A stretch of 64,000 nt of DNA, from positions 1 to 64,000 of the forward strand of contig NJFT01000023.1 in NCBI GenBank assembly GCA_002221725.1. The letters are read 5' to 3'. This DNA comes from Scedosporium boydii. Taxonomy: Eukaryota > Ascomycota > Sordariomycetes > Microascales > Microascaceae. Shown in pieces: positions 11,260 through 22,157 of this stretch (within the stretch, counting starts at the first letter, position 1; every line of letters starts with the position of its first letter). Position numbers and translations under genes: made by a program. The notes under the pieces were generated by a model. The model was not told where the DNA came from and searched no databases. It saw only the letters and a program-made list of their open reading frames with translations.

Positions 11260-12936
11260 GGCTTGGCAAAAGGAAAAAAAAAAAAAAAATGAACTGAAAG
11301 ATAGAGATGTTATGAAGTCCCAGTTGGCGGTGGGGACAGTGCTGTGAAGTATTGGTGATTATTTATATTATCGAATATGTGATCTCGGATCCAAATTGTT
11401 GAACACGGCACCTCCATCTAGCCCCGTCCCGTGGGAGACCGGCAGGAATCATGGGGCCTAGTCGCCGAAGAGCGGTACCAATTGCCTCGCGTATCGGTGA
11501 TGCCATCCTGGCACGGCTTACGACATACCCCCTACTCAGGTCGGATCGTGCTCTCTTCCAGCAGGAGGTTGTGTTATAATGCGGGGAACCCTATTATCAG
11601 GTCCTAATATAGGGTCACACAACATCGAACGGGTAGTTCTAACTCCTGACAATGCATGCCGGGACTTTTTCATTGATATATCTCCTAGTCGCGTTTGCTC
11701 CACCTTCCTAATTAAAATATGTAATCGTGGGGCGGCAAGAATCCGACGTGGGTTGAAGCAGATGCCTGCATATTGAGCAAATAAGTAAGTCTGGTCATGT
11801 TATTAATAGCTATTTTGAGTCTGAGACGAGGCATGCATGGAGTCAATACGTTTGATGGAGATCTACTCACCTGAAGGAGGGGTAGTCTCGATGGACGACC
11901 ATCTACGCTTAAAAAAGTTCCGTCTTGAGGCATGCATACTAGCTCTCTGCTGCTATATCAATTCAGTTCATTGCTCACGACTTCCGCCAGTGGATAGGCA
12001 CTAGCATCGTATGACTCGTATCTACTCCTTTGCTCTCCAAGATGTGGATCAATAACTGCATTCGAAATCACACTCTATCCTGCCGCTCAGCATTTATGGA
12101 CGGTTATGTAAAGAAGCCTGTACTTCCTGGAACACTAATAGACGTCAGATCCATGTCCCAAAGCACCCGAGTGGTCTGTACATCGACAATACGGGAGACA
12201 GGCCCTTCTGCTTGCAAAGGAGCAAGCCGTCTGAGGGTGCCATTTGGGAGCTTACGAGACTTATCCTAGTGGGATGCCACCACCCCCTGTTCATGGGCCG
12301 AAAAGTCCTCGGCATGATTCCTTTGCTATTTCCAATCTCATCCTAAAGAACATCCTACCCACAGGGTTTTCCGCCGACATGGATGACAAGTTAAGATTGT
12401 GTCGAGTACACCGATGATTTCATTTGAGTGGAAAACGGGTTGGTTCAACATTCCAACAGGACAGATTGAATGAAGTCGGAGATTTAGCAGCCTTGCGGCG
12501 GCTTGGGATATTCCTTTCCTATCTGGGGACTTCCCAGGTATTTCGTTTCGTTAATAAAGAAGCTCTAGGCTGTGCGTATACCGGAGTCGGAGTGCTCCGG
12601 TCCAAGACGAGGTTTGCTGCAACGAAATTTGGACGAAATTTCAATACGGCGCTCAAGCTACTGTCCATTTGGACGCTTCTTTTGTACTAATTCACGCCCG
12701 AATTTCACGTCATCCTGGTATTCACAACGGCGAAAGTGAACATCATTAAAAGTAGCGAAAAGTTCTACCCTGAGACGCAGGTACCGGCACTCTAGCTCAT
12801 TGAAAAAGTGTAGCTTCGTCAGAAACATCTCAGTGCTTGTGGATGAGAAGTGCTTTGAAGTGTGTCGCTTGCTCGACTCACTCAACCGCCACCCGCTAAT
12901 AAGCAACGATGAGCAATACATCACTTTAGCACGAGT
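11260..12936. other. gene-free stretch of about 1.7 kb
   Basis: There is an A-run at 11275-11289 just before the transporter start. The remaining open frames (60-88 codons) have no recognisable motif and no splice-linked extension that I could find. One (minus, 12658-12924) is hydrophilic and gene-like in composition but unrecognised. Confidence 0.4.
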
Positions 12937-14619
12937 CTAATCAGTCTTCATGTCAAGTTCCATCATAAACACGTCCATGTCTTTCTCAACCATTGGTTCC
13001 TTCGAGACTGTATCCTGAATGCTCCTCAATTTCGTCGCTAACTTCTCAGATGGAACCCACCCTAAGTACCTTGTTATCAGTTGCCGTGTCGCAGTACGAC
13101 AGCATTTCGGGCAAATCGATTTAGGGGGGTGCTTCTGTGCGGAAGAACATGGTGCGAAGAACGAGATATTGAACCAGGCAAACCCTTCATCATTGTCGTC
13201 AGGCTCAGGTACCAGTCCGCAGTCAAGGGACGCAAATTTGAGCTTGGGCATGACAGAAAGTGCGTCGGCATAGGCCTCGATGAACGGGACGAAGGTCTCT
13301 TCATTCACTCTATCGCGAAATGCATGGTACGGACGAAGATACGCGTATTCCATCTCTCGAGCGGAATTAAGCTCTTCTTCGTGGAGAGTGGAGAGGGTGT
13401 GCTGAGAAGTCGGGAAGTTGCTTATTTGAGCGGCGATTGAACTGGGCATCCAGTCACGGCCGGTGAAGTACCAGGCCCCGGATGGAGCTGCGGCTTGGAT
13501 CTCGATGAAGAGATGCTTGAGGTTTGGCCAGGATGTCTCGTTTAGGCCCTGAAGGGGTTGGAGAAGGGATATGTCCAGTATGCCACTAATCTCAAGATCT
13601 ACGAGATTAAGAGACAGCTGGCAAATTGCCGAACTAAGTGGGTCTGGGCCGGGCGGGTGTAGAACAGGGGGGGAAGCCGTCTCATCTCGATATTTCCGAT
13701 GGAAGAATGTCAAGTAGGCTCGTGTTAATTTTGGCAGGGATAGCTCCCGAATGGCCTGGGCGGCTTCGTCGCGATTCCGCTTCCGTAGATCTGGGAACCG
13801 CTCTTCGTTGTCGTCCATAGTGACACGGATAGTCTCGAGGTTTGGCATGTGGGAGGCGAGAAGAATAGGGACCTTGGGGCACACGTTTCGGTACCCATAT
13901 CTCTCACCCGGTCCCATCATAACCAATCCCTTAACCCGGGAAAGCACTGTGAGCTTATCCAAGTGAAGAAATTCGATATATGAATGGAGGTAGCGGGTCT
14001 CATAATTCTCTTGTGTCTGGGAGAGCTTCAATGGCCAGAAGCTGTCAGATGGTGACTCTGGGTGATTGATGACCAGTATCATGCAAGAATCGTTTATTCT
14101 TGGATCCTCTACTTCCCAGCTATGGAGGATGCGGAACAGAGCCTGAATGGACCGGCTGTAGCTTTCATCATTCGCAGCGCGTTCTGTGGGGGTTTCAGCC
14201 CGCATAGAGGCGGCTTCATCGTAGCTTGGAAGAATGGCGGTGAAAGTTAGAATCTTCAGAAGAGGGCGTCTTTCAGCAGTGAAGATTCTTTCAAAATCTT
14301 CAAGTGTTTCGCTGTTGATTTCGATGTATTTGAACGTCAACCTCTCCACCGCGACCCGCAGGCGACGTGAGACCGTTGCCAGAGGTGCGATCGGTGGAGA
14401 AGGCTTCTTTCGCTTATCGCAGGGGGCCCCGGGCTTGAAGCCGTCCGGCAGGAGGTAAGAAACGATATCATCGATGATATCCTGAGGGAGGGCCTCAAGC
14501 CGCCCTTCGGCGACAGGGCTGTGAAAATTCGTGGGTAGGTCCTGGGTTCTGTAACCTGCCATGCCGATTGGTAAGGGATAATGGATTATGAATGAGGCCC
14601 CGCGTGGTTTCACCATCAA
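12937..14619 (-). CDS. F-box domain protein
   Basis: A single uninterrupted exon of up to 560 residues. The F-box is near the N-terminus: EALPQDIIDDIVSYLLPDG, then PLATVSRRLRVAVERLTFKY. Such proteins bring targets to SCF ubiquitin ligases through Skp1. The rest is a long, leucine-spaced region with a PNLETIRVTMDD-type repeat and LKHLFIEIQ, consistent with a degenerate LRR-like fold. A Cys cluster (CPKCCRTATRQ) lies close to the C-terminus. An internal ATG at 14562 (MAGYRTQDLP) is in a better context and lies just before the F-box, so it may be the true start, giving 541 residues. The target is unknown. Confidence 0.8.
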   Translation of the reverse strand: MMVKPRGASFIIHYPLPIGMAGYRTQDLPTNFHSPVAEGRLEALPQDIIDDIVSYLLPDGFKPGAPCDKRKKPSPPIAPLATVSRRLRVAVERLTFKYIEINSETLEDFERIFTAERRPLLKILTFTAILPSYDEAASMRAETPTERAANDESYSRSIQALFRILHSWEVEDPRINDSCMILVINHPESPSDSFWPLKLSQTQENYETRYLHSYIEFLHLDKLTVLSRVKGLVMMGPGERYGYRNVCPKVPILLASHMPNLETIRVTMDDNEERFPDLRKRNRDEAAQAIRELSLPKLTRAYLTFFHRKYRDETASPPVLHPPGPDPLSSAICQLSLNLVDLEISGILDISLLQPLQGLNETSWPNLKHLFIEIQAAAPSGAWYFTGRDWMPSSIAAQISNFPTSQHTLSTLHEEELNSAREMEYAYLRPYHAFRDRVNEETFVPFIEAYADALSVMPKLKFASLDCGLVPEPDDNDEGFAWFNISFFAPCSSAQKHPPKSICPKCCRTATRQLITRYLGWVPSEKLATKLRSIQDTVSKEPMVEKDMDVFMMELDMKTD

Positions 14620-15009
14620 AGTTGGCTCACGTAGCGAATATAACTCATTTCTTATTGGTTAGATTTAAAGTAAGAGCATCACTAACCACACTTAGGCAGT
14701 TTATCACCCCACCGTTACAATAACACTACTGTCGTTGAAAGCCTCGGCGCCGGCTCAACCTAGAAAAGCAGCTGAAATGAAGCTTCATCAAGACCATACT
14801 TTTATCCCAGCTCTAACATGAGCCATCTTACCACCCTCAGTTATCTCAACATTACTTAACGGCACTATGTAGATCTCAACGCCATAAGGGTAGTTATATC
14901 CTCATAAGCACTAATATTGAAGGTGAGGACGGGGTCTTACGCTTGATGGAGAATTCGACATTCATCTTGATATCGCATAAAGTTAGCCATCTTTTTATAA
15001 CAAACCGGA

Positions 15010-15312
15010 CTACAGGGAGAGGGTATCAATGGCGATCTTTACTGTCTTAGCAACATCGCTCTCCATCGGGGAATTGCAACAACGTTGATTTTGGGTTCTT
15101 CCAGGTCCGGCCACCGTTTTTGGGACGTTAAGGAGCTCCTCCGAACCCGGGAAGTAGACCTCGACATTTAGCGAAAGCTTCTTCTCGAGTTGTTTCATGT
15201 TGTCACCAGTTCCTGGGCAGCTACTTGCCGACGAATGCCTGGCAGTATATCGACGGTGGGCGGCCTCCACAGGGATGGTCCACATCACCAGGGGCTTGAC
15301 AGCAATCTTCAT
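15010..15312 (-). CDS. doubtful small protein, unrecognised
   Basis: An open frame of 100 codons begins MKIAVKPLVMWTIPVEAAHR and has no hydrophobic signal of clear type, no known motif and no obvious flanking exons. I list it only because it is the best frame in this gap. It may be non-coding. Confidence 0.2.
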   Translation of the reverse strand: MKIAVKPLVMWTIPVEAAHRRYTARHSSASSCPGTGDNMKQLEKKLSLNVEVYFPGSEELLNVPKTVAGPGRTQNQRCCNSPMESDVAKTVKIAIDTLSL

Positions 15313-16035
15313 CGTGACAAAATAGATTTGGTTTATTCAAAATCGAGAAACAAGGAAACCTGGAGATGGAGAAAGTCGCAAAATCCAACAAGTTCCACCA
15401 GTTCGGGTTTGATATGACCACATTTACGAGGGGATATATCCGAACCGTGTTCTTTATTGTGAAAGGTAGTCTATGGTAATACTAACTTTGCATCTCGGAA
15501 AAGTAAACATGCTATCACATGGGGCTGCGTGGCAGGCTTGCAGCTTGCTTCAGGCTGGTTTCCTCGATGCAAAACATCTCGTTTTCATCAGAAATTGAAG
15601 CAAGCGGCGCCAATAATGCTGCATGAACCCGCGCTCTCCTCCAAATTGCTAGGATACATTAAGTATATCGGTTCTTGGAATGTCCCGAGGGTAAAATTGT
15701 ACGCCAGCGATTTACGAGACTTGTAGGCAAGGCGCGGTCGTTGTCAAGCGCGAGTGGCACGCTACTTCCGTGACCGTCTTTACCATCGCCCAAGAATACG
15801 TCGTCGGTGATATGATTCGTAGAGAAAGAGGGGAGTAAATTAAACTTCGCTCCCCATTCACAGGGCTTGAAAGTCCGAGCATGGGGAAAAAAAGAAGAAG
15901 AAATTGAAAACGTATCGGAAAGTGTAAAGCGGCTGAGGTAGAGCAAGACGAGGACTCGAGAGTGGGGGTGTAATGATGAACGATAAGAAATGAGACTTCC
16001 GGGACAGTAAAAGAATGCGTCGTGACGGATGATAT

Positions 16036-16069
16036 TCCTCTCCTCTCCTCTCCTCTCTCCGGAGAGAGG
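16036..16069. repeat. TCCTC microsatellite with 18-base perfect palindrome
   Basis: Four TCCTC-type units run into CCTCTCTCCGGAGAGAGG (16052-16069), which is exactly self-complementary. It sits about 130 bases beyond the stop codon of the chitosanase gene, on the 3' side. Confidence 0.7.
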
Positions 16070-16195
16070 AACGTAGGGTTAGGATTTGGGGGAGATAAAA
16101 ACAAGGACTTCAACTCAGAATGAACGGTACGCGCATACCTTCGACATACTCCAAGTATCCTTTCTCATTAGAATGGGCATTCCGTTGATTAAAAA

Positions 16196-17132
16196 TTATG
16201 TCAAGAATGTTGTGAATATCAAGGAGACAAGTAAGGGTATCATGGCACCTCTCCACCAACCGCCAACCGGAACGGCAAGCCTGGCACCGGTCGATCCGAT
16301 ACGTTCAATGAGGGTATCTCCTTGGTCTTGGATACTCTTCTCAAAGATTTCGTAAGTAGTCGCAGACCAGTTCGCTCCCTGCGAGCCGGGTACTGCATCC
16401 TTGCCCGTAAAGGCAATGTACAGCACATCGTCGTCGTCATACCCATTATCCCCAGACACCTCCGAACCGAAACACGCCGTGGCAACTGAAATGGCAGCCT
16501 CGCCCACCATAGGCCGAGGACCATCGTCCCCGTTAGTATCTCCCCACACCCCATAGATGAGTTTGTCACCACACACAACCGCCATAATGCTTAGCGGCTC
16601 GATCCCGTGCTTGCGAGGGTCAAAGGTCGCCCATCCGCGTTTGGAGCCTTCGTTGCCAAAGACAATGTACGGATGAATGTTGGCATTAAGGTCTTTGATG
16701 CCCTGGCGGTACGACTCCACGGTGTCTTGGAACGACGAGACGTACTGCGTATCGTTTGAGGAGGCACAGCGACCATCATCTGCCTGACCGCCCTGCGCCC
16801 CGTCGCAGTCGACGTCCATGTTGGCGAGCGCACCCTTTGTTCCTTGGATATAGACTATATTATAATCATCCAAGTGGTCGCCGCAGTAGGCGAAGGCTAG
16901 AAATAAATCAGTGAGTCATCGACGAGACAGAGACTGTGTAGATCCACCTTCACCCACGGTTAAACTTACAGTTGGCCCCATTGTCGTCGCTCCAGAAACC
17001 AGTGGCTAGCTTGTGGGAGCATTTCCGCTTCTTCCGGATGCTGTCGTAAAGCTCCCTCACGTTATCAGGAACATCTCGAGCCAACCCAGAAGCTGCGAGG
17101 AGAAGGAACGCAAGGAGGGAAAGGAGGACCAT
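16196..17132 (-). CDS. GH75 chitosanase with GPI-type C-terminus
   Basis: Two exons (17132-16970 and 16896-16196) give 287 residues. A signal peptide (VLLSLLAFLLLAASGLA) precedes the mature start RDVPDNVRELYDSIRKKRKC. Family landmarks are SFAYCGD, NMDVDCDGAQ, LNANIHPYIVFGNEG and LSIMAVVCGDKLIYGVWGDT. GEAAISVATACFG and DDDVLYIAFTGKDAVPGSQG follow. By my count the two presumed catalytic acids are Asp174 (WGDTNG) and Glu187 (GEAAIS), the positions known for the Fusarium GH75 enzyme. It should hydrolyse chitosan outside the cell. Typical secreted GH75 enzymes stop shortly after this domain. This one has an added tail ending in a hydrophobic stretch (MIPLLVSLIFTTFLT) preceded by small residues, as in GPI-anchor signals, so it may stay wall- or membrane-bound. 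Confidence 0.9.
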
Positions 17133-20100
17133 TCTTAGAAACCCTTCTCAATAACTAAGCCTTGGTAAGGCGTAGTTAGTATGGCCCGTCGGGAGGCGCG
17201 GCTGGTCTCGCACTAGCCTGTTGTCTGACTCAAGGTGCGGCGGTTTCAAGAGAACGGAAAATTTGAATGCGCGTCGACATGCTGCAGCTCCTGTTCTTCC
17301 TGACCCCCTGTGCTAGGCTCGTATTCATTTGATTACGTAGTGGCCCAAGCTTACTGGAGCTGAACAGTGCTACTCCATTTTGGGTGGTACAATTGTTAGT
17401 TTTATGACAGAGCTCCACTCCTCCCTCCCCCACGAGGCTTTAGTCAGCTTCCCGGCAATTGATGCCGGATCAGCGCATTGCTGCCATTTGAAAGTCCCAT
17501 GGTGACTTGGATGCAGAGCTGTTAAAGTACTTCGTATGTCTGACCTTGCCCCTCAACAAAGTTGGTCGGGCAAATAATAAACAAGAGTGAGATCTGCCGT
17601 GTCGACATATACTAATGACTTTTCGCCGGATTACGCTGCGCAAAGTAATAGCCAAAACAGCTTCAAGATCGAGTCTTAGTAGTATAATCAAGGACTGTCG
17701 AATTACATGTCAAGAATTTCTTTTATATACCTTTTTCTTTTTCTTTTTCTTTTTCTTCTTTTTCCTCCTCTTTGTTCGGCTTTTGAAGGGTGCCTGCCTG
17801 GGACGACTTGACTGTCGTGGTTTCTCCCTCTACGGGAACATCTACCAGAGGGGGTATCCACCTATCTCCCACCTCTCTTTGAAAGACTACAGGTTCCCCT
17901 CTCTTATCTGTGATCCACTCTGGTTCAGCGCCGAGAGGGAGTTGCAAAGTACTCCGTTACTGAGTCTTGACCTAGCCGGTACGAAGGTAGCGTGCGTGTC
18001 ACCTTCTCAATGTTTTCAAAAAGCCCCGGACTGGGCACTTAAGGTGGACGAGAGTAAGGTGGCAGAAACTGGACGCTAGTAACAGAGACCACTAGAGAAC
18101 TAGGGACCACTCGTTGTCGAGATATCGATCACGATTTTGCGTGATCAATGACAGGGCTCCGCTCTAATGACAAATGGTGTCTATTGAAGTGCGTACCGTA
18201 CTATTACTGGCTTCAAGTGCATTTCCTTCCTCGCAGAGATACCGAGGTATATGAGTATGACGTAGACTCGAGGCTCATGAGTGAGAATTTAGACGCCCTA
18301 ATTTCCTTTGCGTGTTTGACCTCAACTATCAGCTAATAACAGACTGCCGAGAGGTCGAAGACGAGGGTGGCGCGATTCAAGCTCGCGGACGACCATAACC
18401 CCTCGTCTCACACGTCCCCATTTCCAGCTTCAACCAGTAATCGCCAACTCAGCTGAGCATTTGCTATGAACAAGACATCCGATTCCACGGCCACTATCTG
18501 CAGCCACATGGAGAGCCCCACTGAACGACGCACTCAGGCCCTCTCCAACTAGAGGCGGTTGATCAACATCGTGATTCATACAAGAAATGCCATCATAAGG
18601 CCAGGTAACACGGGGCTCCCAACGCGCAGCGTGTTATCATCAAGAGATATTCTATACTGCGTCTTAATCCTTCGTGCCGCGTCCTTTTCCCCTTTACCAT
18701 TATCTGCATCATTGGTTAGTTGTGAGTCTCTGAATTAGCTCATCCAAGTCTCGGAGGACCCGGAAATGCTCGATTCTTGCGTCCTTCTCTAAAAACCAGT
18801 TATCTGCCGAAGTCGCCACCGCCCAGAATTGCCACTCATCATGAAAGCTGGCTTCTCCGGCTGGAAAGAGCCAGGGGGCCGCCATGCGCCGACGAGAGGG
18901 GCCCTGGAGTCGATCCCTAGGTGGCGATGTCAACTATGAAAATTCAGAACCAAGACTGAGATTCACAAATTCAATCACTGCTCAAGCAAGCTATTCACGT
19001 TTTCTCTCCAAAATGCACACGCAAGTCGTATTGTCGTGTCTTTGCCACGCCTATCTTCTCTCCACAGCGTCTTGGAGGAGAATGGAGTTAGACAGCCAGG
19101 AAGCCTCTCAACGAATAGATATCCCTCTTTGCAATTTACTGAAGATGCCCCTGGCTACATCCATAACTTTTTTCCCCCTCATCGTTTTCATATATTTTTG
19201 GAGTGGACAGCGTTGGAAAAAGACCCTGCTCGATTAGCACTAATTGCGAGCAGCTCGATCCTTCCGCGAGGCAGGGAGAAGTGCTGGGTGATGAGCTACA
19301 TATGGCTTTCTTAGAAGTCGTGTTAAATATGTGAAGGTAAGTGTATGCAAGTCTCTGCTATCCCTACTGGGGATGGCTCCAAATCTATGTTCCAGTTTTA
19401 TCAGGGAACATTGATTTTCACACGCTTGAACCGCCAGATTGCTTCTCATGGCAACGGCACTTGAAGCGGGATGACTCTGCAAGCTTCCTTGGAGGTTGTC
19501 CTTCAAAGTCCCATCGTTACAAGAGTTAAATGCAGTACTACAACTTTGTCCAGATAGCCATTTCCATCTAAATCTTCACGGAGTTTGAGTCCGAATGAGG
19601 ATAGTTATCCTTGATATCGAACCAGAGTGAAGCTAATGAAATGACCACGGAGCCGAGATGTGAATCCGAACTCGGATGGGCCCCGTCTGGGACCTCGGGG
19701 AGGCAGTGGATTCGGTTAGTGCAGCCAGACCATTGGAAACACCATTGAGCCCTACCAGGAAAGGGATTGGTTACAAGCACCTGGCTGGTCGGGATACGTA
19801 CTGTTCTCCAGTTGATTCGAATTCGCTGAGGGTGGGTCGATATTGACCCATGCCTGCCTTATTATGAGACGTATCCATGTGGACATTGGACAAGGAGAGC
19901 GTGGAGAAGCCTGACTCGTGGCCCTTGTTAACATGTGGGCCTGCATTCATACTACCCTCCACATGGGAGTAGTGCAGTTTGCCCACTTCCCCATAATCCC
20001 CCAACTAGGATCATCCCCCTTGCACCCAAGAGGTTAGACCCCCCGCAATTTCCCCAACTTCTCTTCGATGTGATGCCTCGGTATAATCTGAGTTACAGCA

Positions 20101-20457
20101 ACGGCACACTTCGATCGCGTTGTTTAAATCACCTAAAAAAAGCTTAGCGCGGTCTCGTCGCGAGTGGGGCCGCGGGGTAAGTACCACAGTCGGCATCAGA
20201 TAGCGGGAACGAGCAAAACCGGGGTAAGGGAGAGTGGAACAACGAACCCCAGGAAAATTCTGTAGCAGTACCTCTTCAGGCCCGGGCGCCAGGGTACGGG
20301 ACGAGAATACGAGAGATAAAAGCTCGTGTCTCCCACTTGTTCAACATTGCCCAAGTTGGATCTTTCTCCACTTCTCTTCTGTGTCCTCCCCAGTACAGGG
20401 TCGTCAATATCGACAATATCTCTTTCGCCTCTTTCCGCGTCAAGAAGAACAGCAACC
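17133..20457. other. 3.3-kb stretch without a recognised gene
   Basis: It carries a T-rich pyrimidine microsatellite (17731-17772) and several open frames of 60-154 codons. The longest (plus, 17615-18079) exists only because it reads through the T-run. Two minus frames (18709-18933 and 19771-20004) have gene-like composition but no known motif, and could be exons of a lost gene. The last few hundred bases, CT-rich near 20330-20450, are the promoter of the following transporter. Confidence 0.4.
17731..17772. repeat. TTTTTC microsatellite
   Basis: Five or so CTTTTT units followed by CTTC/CCTCC variants form a pure-pyrimidine tract of about 40 bases. Confidence 0.85.
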
Positions 20458-22157
20458 ATGAGTCTCCGCGGCTCCCACGATACGCAAATGGAGACGAAGC
20501 CGAAGGAGGAGATGCTGGAGCGTGTAGCTTCGAGAGAGGAAGGCGTTGTTTTCGACGAGGCGACCAACAAACGTATCCTTCGAAGGATTGATTGGTATCT
20601 TATGCCTGCAGTATGATTATGTCCACCTGTTGCCTCTTGTCTCCCCTTTCTTTTCCAGATGTCGCGCCAGTCAAGTTAATGCATGCTAACCGCCATCGCC
20701 TTTCGCGCCACTAACAGCTCTGCTTCACCTACGCCATCCAATACTACGATAAGGCGGTTATTTCGCACGCCGCCGTGTTTGGTCTTCGAGACGACCTCGA
20801 CCTTAAAAAAGGCCTCCGATACTCCTGGGTGGGCCTCATCTTCTATTTCGGTCATATGATTGGCATGTATCCATGCTCTCTTCTCGCCCAGCGCTTCACG
20901 CCCAAACGTGTTTGCTCGACATTGACTATTATCTGGGGCATTATTGTGCTCCTCACGCCGACATGCAAAACATTTAGCGGACTTCTTGCGAACCGCTTCT
21001 TCCTCGGATTAGTTGAAGCCGGAGTCAGCCCCATCTTCATGCTCGTCGTCGGACTCTGGTACACCCAAAAAGAGCAGTCTTTCCGCAGCGCTATTTGGTA
21101 TTCCTGCAGCGGTGGAAGCATGCTCGTGAGTCCTTTGATCAGCTACGGAATGGCCCATATCAACGGAGGCTTGTTGAACAAGTGGCAATACATGTTCCTC
21201 GTAGCAGGTGCCATCACTTTCCTCTGGGGTATCGCATTGCTTTGGGTCTTCCCGGACACGCCTCAGAATGCCAAGGGCTGGACTGTGGAGGATAGGGCCA
21301 TCCTTTTGGAGCGTATCAAGCGCGACAATGTCGGCGGCGAGCATACCCAGTTCCAGTTCTACCAAGCTCTCGAGGCATTGCGGGACTATCAGTTCTGGGC
21401 CCTTATGCTTATGGCTATCTTGTCTACCACCGGTGCGGCCACGATGACCATCTTCTCGTCAGTCGTCTTTGCAGGCATGGGTTTCGATGCATATACCTCC
21501 ATCCTGCTCAACTTGCCGACTGGTGTCATGGCATTCATCTGCATTCTCGGATCCGGGTGGCTTGGCGGCACCAAGTTTGGAAGACTTAACACCCTATCTT
21601 TATCTTGCCTCCCCGTCATCCTCGGTTGTTGTCTCTTGTAAGTTGAACCAACTTCGATTCAAGCTCACAGCAAACTAACAAGCTATTCAGGTGGCAACTT
21701 CCTAACCATATGCCCCAAGCTGCTGGACGTATCGTCGGCTTGTATCTGGTCAATTTCTTCTCCTCGGCTTGGATTCAGGTCATCGCCTTGGGCACATCCA
21801 ACGTTGCGGGATACAGTAAGAAGGGTGCCTACGCCGCAGGTGTGTGGATAGGCTACTGTGTCGGAAACATCATGGGCCCATTGCTGTTCGACGCGTAAGT
21901 CTACCAAATGCACATGGAGAGGAAATTGCGTGAATGTCGCTAATCGATGAAACAGTAAATTCGCACCCCGATACAACGAGAGCTTCACGGGACTTCTGGT
22001 TTGCTTCGCTGCTCTTAGTGTTATTGCTCTGGCCCTTCGGGTTGCCCTGGCTAGGAAGAACAAGCGACGCGATGAGATTTACGGAGAGCCCCAGTTCCAG
22101 CACGGTCTTGAAGATATGACGGATAGGGAGAACAAGTCGTTCCGATGGGTGATATAA
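20458..22157 (+). CDS. MFS transporter, allantoate permease (Dal5-like) family
   Basis: Four exons (20458-20610, 20718-21637, 21691-21894, 21956-22157) give 492 residues. Landmarks are the N-terminal RRIDWYLMPALCFTYAIQYY and DKAVISHAAVFGLRDDL, then RFFLGLVEAGVSPIFMLVVG, WYTQKEQSFRSAIWYSCSG and NKWQYMFLVAGAITFLWG. The late helices include SSAWIQVIALGTSNVAGYSK and YCVGNIMGPLLF. Twelve membrane spans are expected in the plasma membrane, with import of an organic anion or vitamin-type solute by proton symport; the substrate cannot be read from sequence. The 5' region is strongly CT-rich before the ATG. It differs clearly in sequence and intron layout from the other two Dal5-type genes in the window, so they are not recent duplicates. 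Confidence 0.9.

Larger units (their letters stand above)
14620..16195. other. intergenic stretch with one doubtful small ORF and a palindrome
   Basis: It holds the F-box gene's upstream region, the small open frame at 15010-15312 and, at 16036-16069, a TCCTC microsatellite ending in a perfect palindrome. I see no convincing gene. Confidence 0.4.

Noticed and set aside
17615..18079. 154-codon plus-strand open frame
   Set aside because: It is open only because it crosses the T-rich pyrimidine microsatellite (a Phe run), with no motif on either side.
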